Shown piece by piece: positions 37,249 to 48,636 of a DNA stretch of 64,000 bases. Origin of the DNA: Megalonaias nervosa (lineage: Eukaryota > Mollusca > Bivalvia > Unionida > Unionidae); assembly GCA_016617855.1 (NCBI GenBank), contig JAECUM010009842.1, positions 1 through 64,000 on the forward strand, given 5' to 3'. The notes under the pieces were generated by a model. That model was not told where the DNA came from. It saw only the letters and a program-made list of their open reading frames with translations, and made no database searches. The stretch's first letter is position 1. Each line of letters opens with the position of its first letter. A program made the position numbers and the translations under genes.

Positions 37249-39698
37249 CTACGATGAAAAAGATGACCTATTTATATTACATCTGATCAAATTCCATTAC
37301 ATCACTTATATCTCTTATTCAAGCAATAGTGATAACCTCAAAAAAATATCAGACCTATCCCTCACCTGAATCTGCCCAGTAGCCAAAATAAATTCAAGTG
37401 CAGTTGGCCAAGAAATCTTGGTCAGAAGGATACTTTCTCTTGAAATTTCTTCCAATAACTGTTGATTGTGTATATAATGAAATGACTGACTGAAGTTTTC
37501 TCTAGGTTTTTTTTCTTCTATTTTCATCCAAATTCAAGCACACATGTGCATCATTTTTCCAGTATTAAAAGACCTACATGCCTGTCACTTTGTCAAATTC
37601 TGTTTGAAAGATATTATAAGAAGTTATTAAAGGCTTTATAGTTTTAGTTGTCATATTAAATGGCAAATATGCATAATTTGTACAAAAATTAAAATCCCAT
37701 AATGCCAGAATCCTTACAATCAAAAAGAGTTAAACTATTTTGGGTGCTTGGTGAGAAACCGTTTCAAGAGGTAACGGTGGATATATTTGCTGGTGAATCA
37801 AAACAATTCATAAAAGTATAAAAGCCCTTAATACTATAATGCTTTCTGTTAAATTCTGACAAATCAGCATTTTTGCGAAGTTATTTAAAGTGTCTTTTTC
37901 TAACTGGTGGCCATATCTGATATCAGACTGGTGTGATCTGCATAAATCTTAATGCCTTTTTATGCCAAGATACTTCTGTTAAAATCTCGTCAAATTCGGT
38001 TCAGCAATCAAGTCGTTTCGAGTCTTTCTATTTTAGTAACAGTGGCTATTAATACTGTATGGTTGATCATCATCATTTGTGCGAAGAAAAGATTTCTTTA
38101 CCAGGCTGCTGTCTGTTCAATTTCATAGGTAGTTTTGTGAAGATGTGATTTATATTGCTCTATTTTTAATAATAGCAGCCTATTTTATGTTGGATGGGCT
38201 TCATTTATACAAAAAGCCCCTCTGTTTCTATCTCAGTGGTGTCATGCTTGACATGACGGGCCATTCATGCCCTTGAATGCTTGAATCTAACCATCTTCAT
38301 TTCATATTCTATGATATATTACAGTAAGTTATCATTAATAACTTTCACATGAGTGTACGCTCTATTACCATTTGAATGCATATATTAGGCAAAGTGACTG
38401 AATTATCAGCCAATCAAAACAATTCAAACAAAACATACATCAGGTATGATTAATTAATTGATACATTGTGCTTACGCAACCCTAATACTCACTTGTAGAT
38501 CACTATTTGATTTCAGTTCAGTGAGTCAATGAAATTAAATATTTACTTCAATGTGAATGTAAGTCTGAGGTAACTATTCCTCCAAAGAAACACATACTAG
38601 GCTGCAAAAAAAATCTTGATTCATCGACTATGAAGGAAAGATATTTTGCAGCTCTTGCAAACAATATCGCAAACTGGCACAGGTTGGAAATTCAACCAGT
38701 GTATTTGTCAATGGAACTTACAAATTCTGGATTTCAAAAAGACTCATGACACTTGTGGACCTAATAAAGCACAGTATATGCAAGACATTAGCCAGCATGT
38801 GCAGAAATTCCTTATGAGTTGCTAACACTCCAAAAGACATTTTTAAAAATAAAAAAAAGTTAAATGAAAAATAAAATGACAATTATCTTTAACACAGCCC
38901 AATAAATAAAACTAGGTGGCCATTTGTGTGGTTTTATACTACCATCACATTTTCAACTGGTCTGTCTCCTTAGTCATTTTTGCATCTGTGCAAGGTAGTG
39001 TACTGTATTCTTGAGTTCCACCAGTGGCCACCCAATACTGAGGATATAATACTGTATATGTATTTCATGGAAGATTGCTATTGTTAATGTCAAGTGAATT
39101 GTGGATTGTGGTATTTTCATGGTGGATTGTGGTAAATCAAGACGCACATACTATATAATGTGTGAAAATCATGAAAATATTAAGAACAGTCGGTTTCAAA
39201 CCCTTTGATTCATATATGACAAGTCTTATTATATGTGTATCGAAAGGATCATGTATTAAATGGATCTTAAGCCCATTTAAGTATCTAGTACTTAAAATGT
39301 AAGACATATCACATGTTATATATGTTTTGGTGCTACTAAGTACTACTAAGTATCAAGTTCGAGTCCGGTACATGTGATTCTATCTGTGAAATATGATAGT
39401 AATATTAACATACCGTATGTTGACATGTAGAATCAAAATTGCATAAGATTGTATGAAACAGGTTTGGGTCTAAGTCCTCCACAGAGTTCCCTCAACCTTT
39501 CAACAGGGATAACCTCCCCGCTCCCATTTTACAGGGAACTTTCCAAGTTCGCCTTAAGTCACGTTAGAAAGAAAAACAAAAGGCGGAGAGCTTTTTGGTC
39601 CAGATTTATGAGACACTGCAAGTCAAGAAACTGACTACTTTTTTTTTTAATTAAGACCCCCCCAAAAAAAACAACATGATAGCTCTACAAAACTTTAC
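37249..39698 (-). other. Probable NFX1 5' UTR intron with a repeat field
   Basis: The acceptor at 37,249 implies a non-coding exon upstream. The interval holds repeat copies at 37,600-38,290 (relatives of 10,290-11,230) and otherwise no feature that I recognise. Confidence 0.45.
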
Positions 39699-39920
39699 CT
39701 GCATGAAGTTAATATTGCACAACAGGACGAAAGTCAGTCCAAGCTGTGTCATTCAGGCTAAAAAAAAAACCCATCCAAACCGCTCATTACAATCGGAAGG
39801 AGATCGGTTCTTTCCGCCAATTGTCGGAATTTGGTCGCAAAGACACGAGATATTCCGATTACCTAACCTTGTTCGCTGAGCACCTAATTTATTTGCGAAA
39901 TTCCGGTCTCTGTGAACTGC
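39699..39920 (-). other. Candidate NFX1 5' UTR exon
   Basis: On the minus strand a good donor, CAG followed by GTAAAG, ends at 39,699, and the preceding about 200 bp are less AT-rich than the surroundings and contain several CpG. Competing donors exist on the same strand near 40,885 (AAG then GTAAGC) and 41,100 (TAG then GTAAGT), so this is only the most economical choice. Transcript data are needed; the right edge is arbitrary. Confidence 0.3.
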
Positions 39921-40104
39921 AATCCCTCAAATGACACAATACTGGTTACGAAAGACTGCTAAAACAACTCCTGAATCAAATCAGACCTGACTGTCTTGGA
40001 GCGAACTGTACTGGGATGCTGCCCAAATACGTTATTAAACGTCCTCTCTTATTATTGCCTGTGCTTAGCCCTAACAACTGAGTTGACTTCCAATCGGTAC
40101 ATTG

Positions 40105-40150
40105 CTCTGAGTGTTCTGATTGGTTGATCTTGTAACCAATCGGAAAGTCC
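40105..40150 (-). promoter_or_regulatory. Paired CCAAT boxes, candidate promoter
   Basis: GATTGGTTG and AACCAATCGG lie about 12 bp apart in inverted orientation, giving a CCAAT box on each strand. This is a frequent arrangement of NF-Y sites in animal promoters. It lies 200-400 bp upstream of the candidate NFX1 5' UTR exon. No TATA box was assigned. Confidence 0.35.
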
Positions 40151-40818
40151 TGGGCCTTTCCCTCGCATGTTAGGGCAAACTTTACAAGTTCCGGTTATTT
40201 AGCGAGTGTCCTATGATTTCGTATTTTCCATAGATTTAACAAAAGAATTTCCCATGTTTTCTTCCCTTGTTAAGCAAGCCATTTCAAAAATATCTGTGTA
40301 CCTTATGTATTTTTAAAAGAACATTTGGTTCCCTTTCTATTTTGGTGTATGGGAGTAATGGGGGTTGTACAATTTACAGATTGGTCTTACTTCAGATGTG
40401 CATCTCTATCCAAAACTGCTAGCTCTGCTTAATTAAAAAAAAAAAAAAAAAAAAATAAATTGTTATATCTTTTGTAACTCATTCATTGTGCTTTCAAAAG
40501 CTGGTATTATCCAGTCTCGCAAAATTCTTTCTCTATTTTAATAACTGCTAAGAAAGTATACTTTAGTTTAATTCAGTCTGATTTTTCGAGCACTTGAGAG
40601 CAGTAGCAGCTGGCAAGTGCTAAGACCACAAGTAGATTTCCGCTTTTGTTTCCCCTGACATTTCTGGTAGTGGTAGATCATGTACATAAATATTCAAAGA
40701 AAGTTAAGGCCGTGTTACATAAAGGTAACATAGCGGTATGCCAACATTCCTGCATATTGCAAATGCAAAGAAGATCACCTAACACCTGTCACTCCCTTAG
40801 ATTAGATAATAGCCTGGG

Positions 40819-41815
40819 ACGCTGTATTATCGCGGTAGATTATGTTCTTACTGGTACATATTAAAACTGTTTTGATATTGTTGCTTACCTTTAATTTGTC
40901 AAGTTTCAATGACTTTCCCTCTTTCTATTCCTATAAAATATCCTTGTCAAACGAAGCGCTCAAATGTAAATAAAACAGTGTACGATGGCTTATCCAGATT
41001 AACGTACCATGGGGGAACAACTCTATATTATCGCGGTATTTGCTCAACCTACGTATGGTAGCACACAAGTATTATAATAAAAATAAAATACGACTTACCT
41101 ATGAGAAGAAATGTCCACACTTATACTGGTTTAGTATTTCCACAATAAAGGAAAGGATCCAATGATAAAATCCAACACACAAATGTAATTCAAGTGTAAA
41201 TCCATGCGGAATCCATTAATAACAACATTACAAATTAAATGCAACAATTATTTAACTTTATATGAATTTTAAATGCAAAATGGGCAAAGAAATGTAACTA
41301 TATAACAACTATTATTAATAGTATTATTTTTATTATTAAAATATTACAGATTTAAAGAAAGTTTAACTGTTATTTTATTCTTATGTACGTACGAGAAATA
41401 TGATCAGCAACAACATTTTGTGAATGTTGGTCCATATTGGCTATCATGCATTGATATTGCAACCTTGACCTTGTAAGAACGTATGTCACCATCAGTATAT
41501 GACCTATAATCATCAAACATCAGACGATACACTATTTCGTAACCAAAGCCAATTGCAGGTATAGCATGTTCGACTGGATTTTTTTATATGATGATCAACG
41601 TAATTGCATGAACTTTACAAAAATGTGATCTTCATTCTTTTTCATCGTAAAGTTATACAAAATGTTGACATTTTAGAGGAAATTGTGCTGTAAGATATTT
41701 GAATCCTTACTGCTACAGCTTTACATCTGTAAACAACCGCTGGACGGCGTGTGTCCAGAATTATTCAGAAAATCCCGTTTGCCGCGATAATATAGAGCCC
41801 GCGATAATACAGCGT
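40819..41815. mobile_element. Non-autonomous DNA element with nested inverted repeats
   Basis: ACGCTGTATTATCGCGG (40,819-40,835) is matched by its exact complement at 41,799-41,815. A second pair, CTCTATATTATCGCGG (41,025-41,040), has its exact complement at 41,782-41,797. On the right the two repeats are adjacent; on the left they are 190 bp apart. No transposase frame was seen inside. The superfamily is not determined. The sequence 41,816-44,330 to its right shows no gene; a 36-bp phrase (TAGACATACCTACTGTACTA) occurs twice at 43,801 and 43,896. Confidence 0.7.
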
Positions 41816-43679
41816 TGGACGATAAGTGCAGAGCGCCCCAAGCGGAACCTTAGCTATTATGTGATCGTGACACAAATCCGTTATTAGTGGACTGTAATCT
41901 CGATCGCCAAAGAGATTCCTTTGGCAAAAGAAACAAATGAAAATCAACTGAATAACTGAGACTTTTCTCTCTTATGAGTCATATTGTGGCAGGGAAGAGA
42001 GAGACTAAGAAGTTGCAACTTAAAAAAGTGAACAAAACGGTCAAAATTAATCCTTTTGGGACTCAACGGATACAAAAGGTAAATGACAATTATTTCTTTT
42101 CAGATAATACTGACGACTGTCGACAGTTCTTGCATCAGCTCAAAGCGTAAATAATAGAAGACTTAAGGCAAGTTGGCCGAATGTCACTTCTCTTTTGAGA
42201 AATGAAAGAAGACTTAATAAAAGTTTAATTATGACTTCACATTACATCAGATGAGAATATTGTGTAATCACATAACAAATGAAGCAAAATAGTATATGTT
42301 TAGAGAGTTCGACTTATTTTAACTGAATTGTCGGGACATTGTAATTCCAAATCGACAAACGAAAGTCAAAGGTCAGGTCAGTAATGGATTCCACGAAACA
42401 TTCCACCTTCTGAGTGACGAAGGTTAGGCCTATCATAAACTAGAGTTGAAATTACAAGGCCTATTCATGAAGCAATAAAACTCATACGAAATGTATCATA
42501 ATAAACCAGATGTGTGACGACCCAAAATGGTCGAATGAAGAGATTTTAAATATTTGATCACATCTGACTTCATATCGGAAGGATTTTCATAAATATAATT
42601 GTGTTAAGTCAAGACGACAGAAGGCAGTAATGACACAAAGCTTAGCATATTTATGTTTTAATATGTTTGATGTCGTAGGACCAACCTAGTACATTTCTAA
42701 ATCCTTTCTTGAGGATTTTGTGAAATCAATAAAATCATCCAAACTAGGTACATTAAAATGTCATTAGGCATACTTTCAATCTGGGACCCAGATAAATCCT
42801 GTGATCTGGATTCATTTTTTAAATGTCACATTTTAACAGTCAGAGAAATGTATCAAAACATTTTTGATAAAGATTATTTACAGAGTTTGCATGCTGAAAA
42901 AAATTCAACATTGTGTTTTGATTAATTATCAAGTAAAGTATAAGTGACCAAAACAGAATGTCATTTCTGACAAGTTGTAAACTGACAGTATTGGTTAATA
43001 ATGTAAGAGAAACAGTTTGATTTTACTTTACAGTTATTTTTCAATATATAACTTGAAGTTGTTTTAGAGCATGCATATTGATGAGCAGTTATTTTACACA
43101 TCCTCTGCACTGCAACTTAGCAATTATGGTTACGTGAGAATATGAGTTGCGATTTGATTTAGTTCTTTACCTTCAAATGCTGCAATTCACTGAGTTTGTA
43201 AGATAGCAGTATCGATGTGTTTTAAGTTTATTATCTCAGGGATTTCTATGGGGCTAAAGGCCAACAACTCACAACTAGTTTTTCAAAATATTTAGTGCAC
43301 AAAATTCCCAATCAGAATGTCTAACAAATTCAGGTAGAATTTGACTAGGAAATTGCTATATGAGTGCGGAAAGATATATAAAGAGTTAGAGTAACCTAGG
43401 CTGTTGGAAAATTTCAATGTTTAAGGATCTTGTCTTTGTAAATACTTTGTGAATTAACAGTGCTTAAAATAAAAATAAAAATTCTTGGACCTTTACATGT
43501 GAAGATTCCGATTGACCCTGTTTGCAAATGGTATAAAAACTCTGCCTTTTCATACTTTCTCCATTCCCAATGTGTGGAGATACAAAAATCATGCAATCTT
43601 TATCAGGGTTCTTTATATGATTTGGAAGTTTAGTGTTCTTTGTAATGCTGGTTCTTTTTCTTCCACAGTTTTGACACCA

Positions 43680-44235
43680 AGTGCATAAAGTTAATACAGT
43701 TCCATTTTCTCTTTTTTTCAGCTCATATGAATTTCATGTTTCATGATTCATTCCATGAATCTCTCAGTCTCATTGGCATGCTGTTTTCTTTATTAACACT
43801 AGACATACCTACTGTACTAATTTCTATTGACCAGTAAAGGTGCCAACAAGTACCCATTGATAATAACCCAGGTAATAAAATGAACAACCCGTAATTAGAC
43901 ATACCTACTGTACTAATTTCTGTTGACCAGTCTCGCCAGAAGCTGGTTCATCTTTGGCCTTGCACTTTGGACCAAATAAAATTATGTAAAGTTGCCATCA
44001 ATAAAGTGTGTGTGATAATCACTTGGAAATGAAAGCATATCTTACATGACACAGAAATACTGTTAATTTTATGATGATTTGCGATGATCAACATGGGAGC
44101 AACTGTTCCAGTGGTAAACAAAATAAGCCTCATAAGATTGGCACTATTTTTCTAAATACAGTGTATGATAAAATGAAACTGTTCTTAATATCATGTAAGG
44201 ATTTACAATACAACACATAAAAACTGTGCTGCATG
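43680..44235 (+). repeat. Diverged dispersed repeat, partner at 63,230-63,735
   Basis: Phrases in the same order as in the right flank: CATGAATCTC, TGAAAG, TTTTATGATGA, TTGGCACT(A/G)TTTTTCT, AATACAG, AGGATTTA, GTGCTGCAT. Divergence is high. The two copies lie just outside the viral element in direct orientation. Confidence 0.5.
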
Positions 44236-44330
44236 AAGTTATCAAAGAGGGGGTAATGGACACAGTGTAATTAGTCTTTTGATCAAATGATCACTGGACA
44301 TCAACAGTAGATTAACTAGTGTCCTAATCA

Positions 44331-44335
44331 CCTTG
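44331..44335. repeat. Target-site duplication, left (CCTTG)
   Basis: Same five bases as 60,474-60,478. Polintons usually show six, and the sixth base on either side does not match here. Confidence 0.7.
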
Positions 44336-44583
44336 AGCAGCAGAGGAGGTGAACAGACCACTTGTCTGAATTGTCATTTGTCTAAAAAATAAAGGTTCCT
44401 ACGAAGGCTGAAAATAAGGTCGATAACGCTAAACCAGAACCTCTAACTGACCATGAGATTTTCTCTAATTGGTTTAGCTTATCTCGTTACTTTATCTCTG
44501 ACTCTTTGTTTTTATTTTATGGTGTGTTTCGTTTACTCGCCTGATCACTCAATATTGGTCATTCACCTCCTCTGCTGCTGTAA
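44336..44583 (+). repeat. Left terminal inverted repeat
   Basis: About 248 bp, inverted relative to 60,227-60,473 with a few substitutions. It starts AGCAGCAGAGGAGGTGAA and ends with the complement of the same 18-mer (44,562-44,579), so the terminal repeat itself has inverted ends. The first gene starts 30 bp after it. Confidence 0.95.
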
Positions 44584-44613
44584 ATTAAACAGCCAGTATA
44601 AATATTATCAATA

Positions 44614-45768
44614 ATGGTTGGAGAACCACACTCAGTTAGATTAGCTTGAGAGCGACTAGAGGCAATTAAAAATTATTTACCTGTCCGTGATTCTGTCAAG
44701 CAACAACTACAATCACGTCAGGAATCTCAAGTTAAATTTGCAGAGCATACAAAACAATTATTTAAACCTATTACAGAAACAACTAAAGGTCTTCTTCCAA
44801 TGTTAGAGAAAACCGCTGAAGCAACTGGAAAAATAGCAGAAAGAACAAAACAAACAGAAAGGATTTTACGTGGGCTTCCAGCTGATATAGCTGCTGCTCA
44901 ACAAATACTTATACCTGAAGGCGCTGAAGCACCACTAGCCCCTAAACCAGCTGAATTAGCTATTACAAAAAAGACAAAAATAAAGATTGATCTGACTGAT
45001 AGATTCACTGAAGAAGCTTTAAAACATATTAAGGAAATTGACTAGGAGAATTTACATACTTTTGCTGTTGATACCTTCAAAAATAGAAAATCTTTTTTGA
45101 GTTCTGAACACGTTGAAAAACCTGTAGATCGTGAAGGCTGGTATAAATGGATATATCGCATAAACAGAGGAGTTGATCAAGTTAGAGATAATGATTCAGA
45201 TTATATTGAGTATAAACTAAATATAAATGAATACGCTAGATACTTAGAATTACAAAGAGAAGGTGTGAGGCAACAAAAACTAGAACAGAGACAAATAACA
45301 CAAGAAGAAAGAGCACAGGCAAAACGAGCAATAGAATTAGAAAAGCAAATAAAAAGGGAAGAGAGAGAGCGTAAAAAACAAGAAACAGTAAAAAGACAAC
45401 AACAGAAACCAAGTAAAGAAGAAGAATCTCAAGATTTTATCCCCAGTACAGAAGAATGGTGGAGACGATATGAAAAGAAAGAAAAAGAATCTCAGAAAGA
45501 ATTTAAAGAATCAGGACCATCAGAACCTTCTACTGGAAGCGGTCTTACTACTCAAGGAAGTGGCCTTATTACTTGTCCTAATAACGTCCTTGCTGATGTT
45601 GATCGATTAGAAATCCTCATTGGAGGAAAACGAGCTGGTAATAATTCCCCAGAAATAATTAATGAAGCAGCTGATATTTGTAAACAATTATTTACAGGCA
45701 GTATCATGGATATTAATGTGTATCGGTCTCTCATTAATGAAATCACTGATGATTACCTCAGTGATTAA
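44614..45768 (+). pseudogene. Coiled-coil putative virion protein, two in-frame stops
   Basis: ATG at 44,614 in the context ATCAATAATGG. The frame runs 384 residues to 45,768 but is cut by TGA at 44,647 and TAG at 45,043. The N-terminal part has heptad-like K/E/Q-rich helices (about residues 20-90). The middle (about 190-270) is a long charged helix rich in Q, E, R and K, then comes a Ser/Gly linker. The last 60 residues form a compact domain with RAGNNSPEIINEAADICKQL. No family is recognised with certainty; similar C-termini occur, as I recall, in Polinton proteins of cnidarians and molluscs. First gene of the structural cluster, upstream of the small basic protein by 31 bp. Confidence 0.7.
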
Positions 45769-45799
45769 GTATGTAATTAGATATAATGACTATAATAAG

Positions 45800-46246
45800 A
45801 TGATCATACATAATACTCAACGTAGACCAACCATGGTCAGGGTAATAAATTCACGATTACCAGTATACAAAACGACCTACGGAGATGGACTAGGTGATGT
45901 TGTTCAGGGTCTGTTTAGAACGTTAGCCCCAAAAGCAATACCGATTGCAAAGCAACTGGGAATGAAAGCTATTGATGTTCATGATAAAGGTATTGGTGCT
46001 GTTGGTGATTTTGCTAGTAAAGCATTTTCAGCAATCAAGGATAGACTAGCACGATTAATACGACGAAAACCTCAGCCACCAGTGAAACTGGCCAGCACTG
46101 AAGTGATGCCCGCAAATATTAGTAAAATAATAAATCAAGCTGCGAATCAAAAACTGGCAGAGTTGGCTGATGTATCACTATCAGAAAAAGAAAAAAATAT
46201 AACCACTAGTCTAATAGCTGGAAGTGGTCTTCGTGTTAGACGATAA
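45800..46246 (+). CDS. Small basic putative minor virion protein
   Basis: An open frame of 148 residues with no internal stop. Start chosen at 45,800 (TATAATAAGATG); a second ATG at 45,833 is possible. It contains TYGDGLGDVVQGLFRTLAPK near residue 35, an amphipathic or hydrophobic stretch, then a basic segment (RLARLIRRKPQPP). A G-x-G-x-G-D-V-x-x-x-L-F-R start is, as I recall, frequent in small Polinton proteins placed next to the capsid gene and could act like adenoviral pVI or a core peptide. This function is inference. It ends 14 bp before the capsid gene. Confidence 0.65.
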   Translation: MIIHNTQRRPTMVRVINSRLPVYKTTYGDGLGDVVQGLFRTLAPKAIPIAKQLGMKAIDVHDKGIGAVGDFASKAFSAIKDRLARLIRRKPQPPVKLASTEVMPANISKIINQAANQKLAELADVSLSEKEKNITTSLIAGSGLRVRR

Positions 46247-46260
46247 TAAATATAATAAAG

Positions 46261-47635
46261 ATGTTCAAACGTATATCTGATCCCACATTTGACATGGACG
46301 CACCAGTTCTCAAGGATGAGTCTGTGCGCAATTATCAATATTATTCTTATGACGCACGACAGCCAAATCAGCGTGGACAAATCGAATTACAAGTTCAAGA
46401 TACAAGTAGATATTTCTTACCCGCTGAAGCATTTATCGAGATCGAAGGTGAAATTTTAAAAACAGATAATACTGAATACGTCGCTGATGCTAATGTTGGT
46501 TTTGTTAATAATGGTGTTATGGCGTTGTTTGATAGCGCTACATACATGATTGACGGAAAAAATATTGAATCAATTCAGAAAGATGTTGACGTTGCCACGA
46601 CAATATTGGGTCTAGCAAGATACAGCAACGATTATTCAAGATCAGCTGGTCCGTCAATGATGTTTATGAAAGATACTTCTGACCACGCTGATATTGGACA
46701 GTATAATATAAGACGACCAAGAAACTTCGCTGACACTGATGTGTGGCCGGTGGTTCATGGTTCTAATCCAAATTTTAATCTAGGATTTACAACACGTCGA
46801 GCAATGCTGAAAGGTGGAAGTAGAAGATTTTCATGTGCAATTCCACTTTCACATATCTTTGGATTTTGTAGAAATGTCAGAAAGGTCATTTTCGGAGCCA
46901 AGCACACAGTTGTACTTGTACGAAAGGCTACAGATGATGATGCAATATAGCGACCTGCCTCTGTTGCTGATGCTGGTAAAATAATGCTGACAAAACTTTT
47001 ATTGTGGATGCCAGTATTAACTCCAAAAATATCTGAAGATGAACGTTTATTATCTTTTATGAGTCAAGGTGGTAAATCAACGTTATCATGGTTGACGATG
47101 ACCACAGATAGTGTTCAAAATACAATTAATGGTTTATTCACATGGCAAATAGCTTCTCAGCAAGGTGTATCTGCACGCGACATATATTTATTGCATTACA
47201 AGATGCTGCACGAGTAAACTCACAAACACAAAGTATAATGATATTTGACAAACTTGGTGTTTCTGAGGTTTCACTGAGAATAAATGGACATCAAGAACTA
47301 GCTGAAGATATATTATTAAATTTTGATCAAAATCATGTAGCACGTGCATATCATCGCTTGATGACATTTATAGGGCTTGATCAGAATATTGATTCTGGTT
47401 TATAAATATCACAGATTTTACAACCTTATAACCAATTTATTACTTTTCATTAGAACATTTAGATTTAACCAGACAATCTGTTGTAGGTATACATTTTCGA
47501 GCTCGTGTTAACAGAGATGCTGGAGCTATTCCTAATTACAGAGCAATTGCCGTTATACTCAACGATAAATCAATGTTACTTGAAGGTGTTGGTGGACGAA
47601 TGAAAGTTGTTGATGCTTCAGTAGAAAACATGTAA
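46261..47635 (+). pseudogene. Major capsid protein (hexon-like double jelly-roll), broken
   Basis: Starts at 46,261 (AATATAATAAAGATG). About 450 residues in three frames: frame break near 47,165-47,200, another near 47,450, plus in-frame TAG at 46,948 and TAA at 47,403. Recognisable phrases are NNGVMALFDSATYMIDGK (about residues 75-93) and VDVATTILGLARYSNDYSRS, which in this family lie in the first jelly roll. Also recognisable are FIALQDAARVNSQ with IMIFDKLG (second jelly roll), and a final segment with ILNDKS and GGRMKVVDAS. Order, length and position upstream of pX and the protease fit a Polinton capsid gene. The fold assignment rests on family phrases, not a structure prediction. Confidence 0.8.
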
Positions 47636-47660
47636 TTAGATCGTTTATGATATTATAATA

Positions 47661-48221
47661 TCATATAATCACGTTAGTGTTACCCTGACTCCTGGTCAGA
47701 TTAAAAGGCTACAATCAGCATCAAAAGATAACTGAGGAATAAAAATATCACTAAAAAAAGAACAGATCGCAGGTGGTCAAAATAAATTATCTCTTACAGA
47801 ACGTCAATTCAGAAACTTCATTGAAGCCAAAAAATCAAATAAAGGTATAAAACTTAATCTTTCTGCGGGTGCCATTAAAGACATCACTAAGATGGGTGGT
47901 ATATTTCCACTTCTTGCAGCTATACCAGCATTAATAGCCGCTGCAGCCCCAGCTGTTGCAAACGCAGCTGCATTAGGCTCTGTTGGAACTGCTGCTGGAA
48001 TGGCATTAAAGAAAGCAACCGGACAGGGAATCATGCACGCAGAAAGCTTAAAATAAAGATCACGGGCAAAACAACACGGAAGACATCTAAGAGCACCAAA
48101 CGTGCCACAGCCGGGCCATCTAAGATTATCAGGCCTAGTATACGGTCGCGGTCTAAGATTGCCAGGGACCCCATATTCATGGTACGGAAAGGGTCTAAGA
48201 CTTCCCGGGACAGTTCATTGA
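47661..48221 (+). pseudogene. Hydrophobic pX-like minor capsid protein with GLRLPG tail
   Basis: The frame runs from about 47,661 to TGA at 48,219. No ATG exists in frame after the last upstream stop (47,637), so the start codon is lost or unusual. In-frame stops are TGA at 47,733 and TAA at 48,054. The N-terminal half has LTPGQIKRLQSASKDN and LSLTERQFRNF, paired helical repeats typical of this Polinton protein. Then comes an Ala-rich membrane-active segment (GIFPLLAAIPALIAAAAPAV). After the TAA the frame continues with two copies of GLRLPGT, a C-terminal repeat style that I recall from relatives. It ends 8 bp before the protease ATG. A membrane-disrupting or core role is inference. Confidence 0.75.
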
Positions 48222-48229
48222 TTCTGCCC

Positions 48230-48628
48230 ATGTCCAATCTTGATTTACTTGATGCTGCTAAAAAATTAAAAATAAAAAACTTCAGAGGTGTTTTTATGTG
48301 TGATCAATTACCAAAACAACCAGACAATATTGAAACTAGTATTATTAATCTCGATAAAAACTCTGGTCATGGCACTCACTGGGTTGCATATGCAATTGAT
48401 CCACGTGGAATAATTTATTTTGATTCGTATGGGTTGGCGCCACCAAAAGAATTTTTAAAATATGTTAGCAGCATGCAAAGTATTCCAATCTGGTAATTAA
48501 CTGATCCGCCAATATGTGGTCGTGAAGTACTCACTGTGCTTGATGCCATATCTTCGGCACCACCAAGAAAGCCACCTCATAAAGTCGTGCATGAATATAC
48601 TACGTTGTCACATTTAAACAGACATTAG
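48230..48628 (+). pseudogene. Adenain-like cysteine protease, stop at the catalytic Gln position
   Basis: ATG at 48,230 opens MSNLDLLDAAKKLKIKNFRG, a typical start of the Polinton maturation protease. The family is C5-like, with triad His, Asp/Glu, Cys and an oxyanion Gln. GTHWVAYAI carries the His, YFDSYG the acidic residue, and PPICGRE the Cys. TAA at 48,494-48,496 follows IPIW, exactly seven residues before the Cys, where the family has Gln. The frame then stays open to TAG at 48,626, total 132 residues. The family protease processes capsid proteins, often with a peptide cofactor. It lies between the pX-like gene (8 bp) and the fibre gene (8 bp). Confidence 0.9.
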
Positions 48629-48636
48629 TAAATATA

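Noticed and set aside
39449..39934. Several overlapping plus-strand frames in a GC-richer stretch
   Set aside because: They look like open frames of a promoter/5' UTR region; no protein motif or splice signals in a consistent chain.
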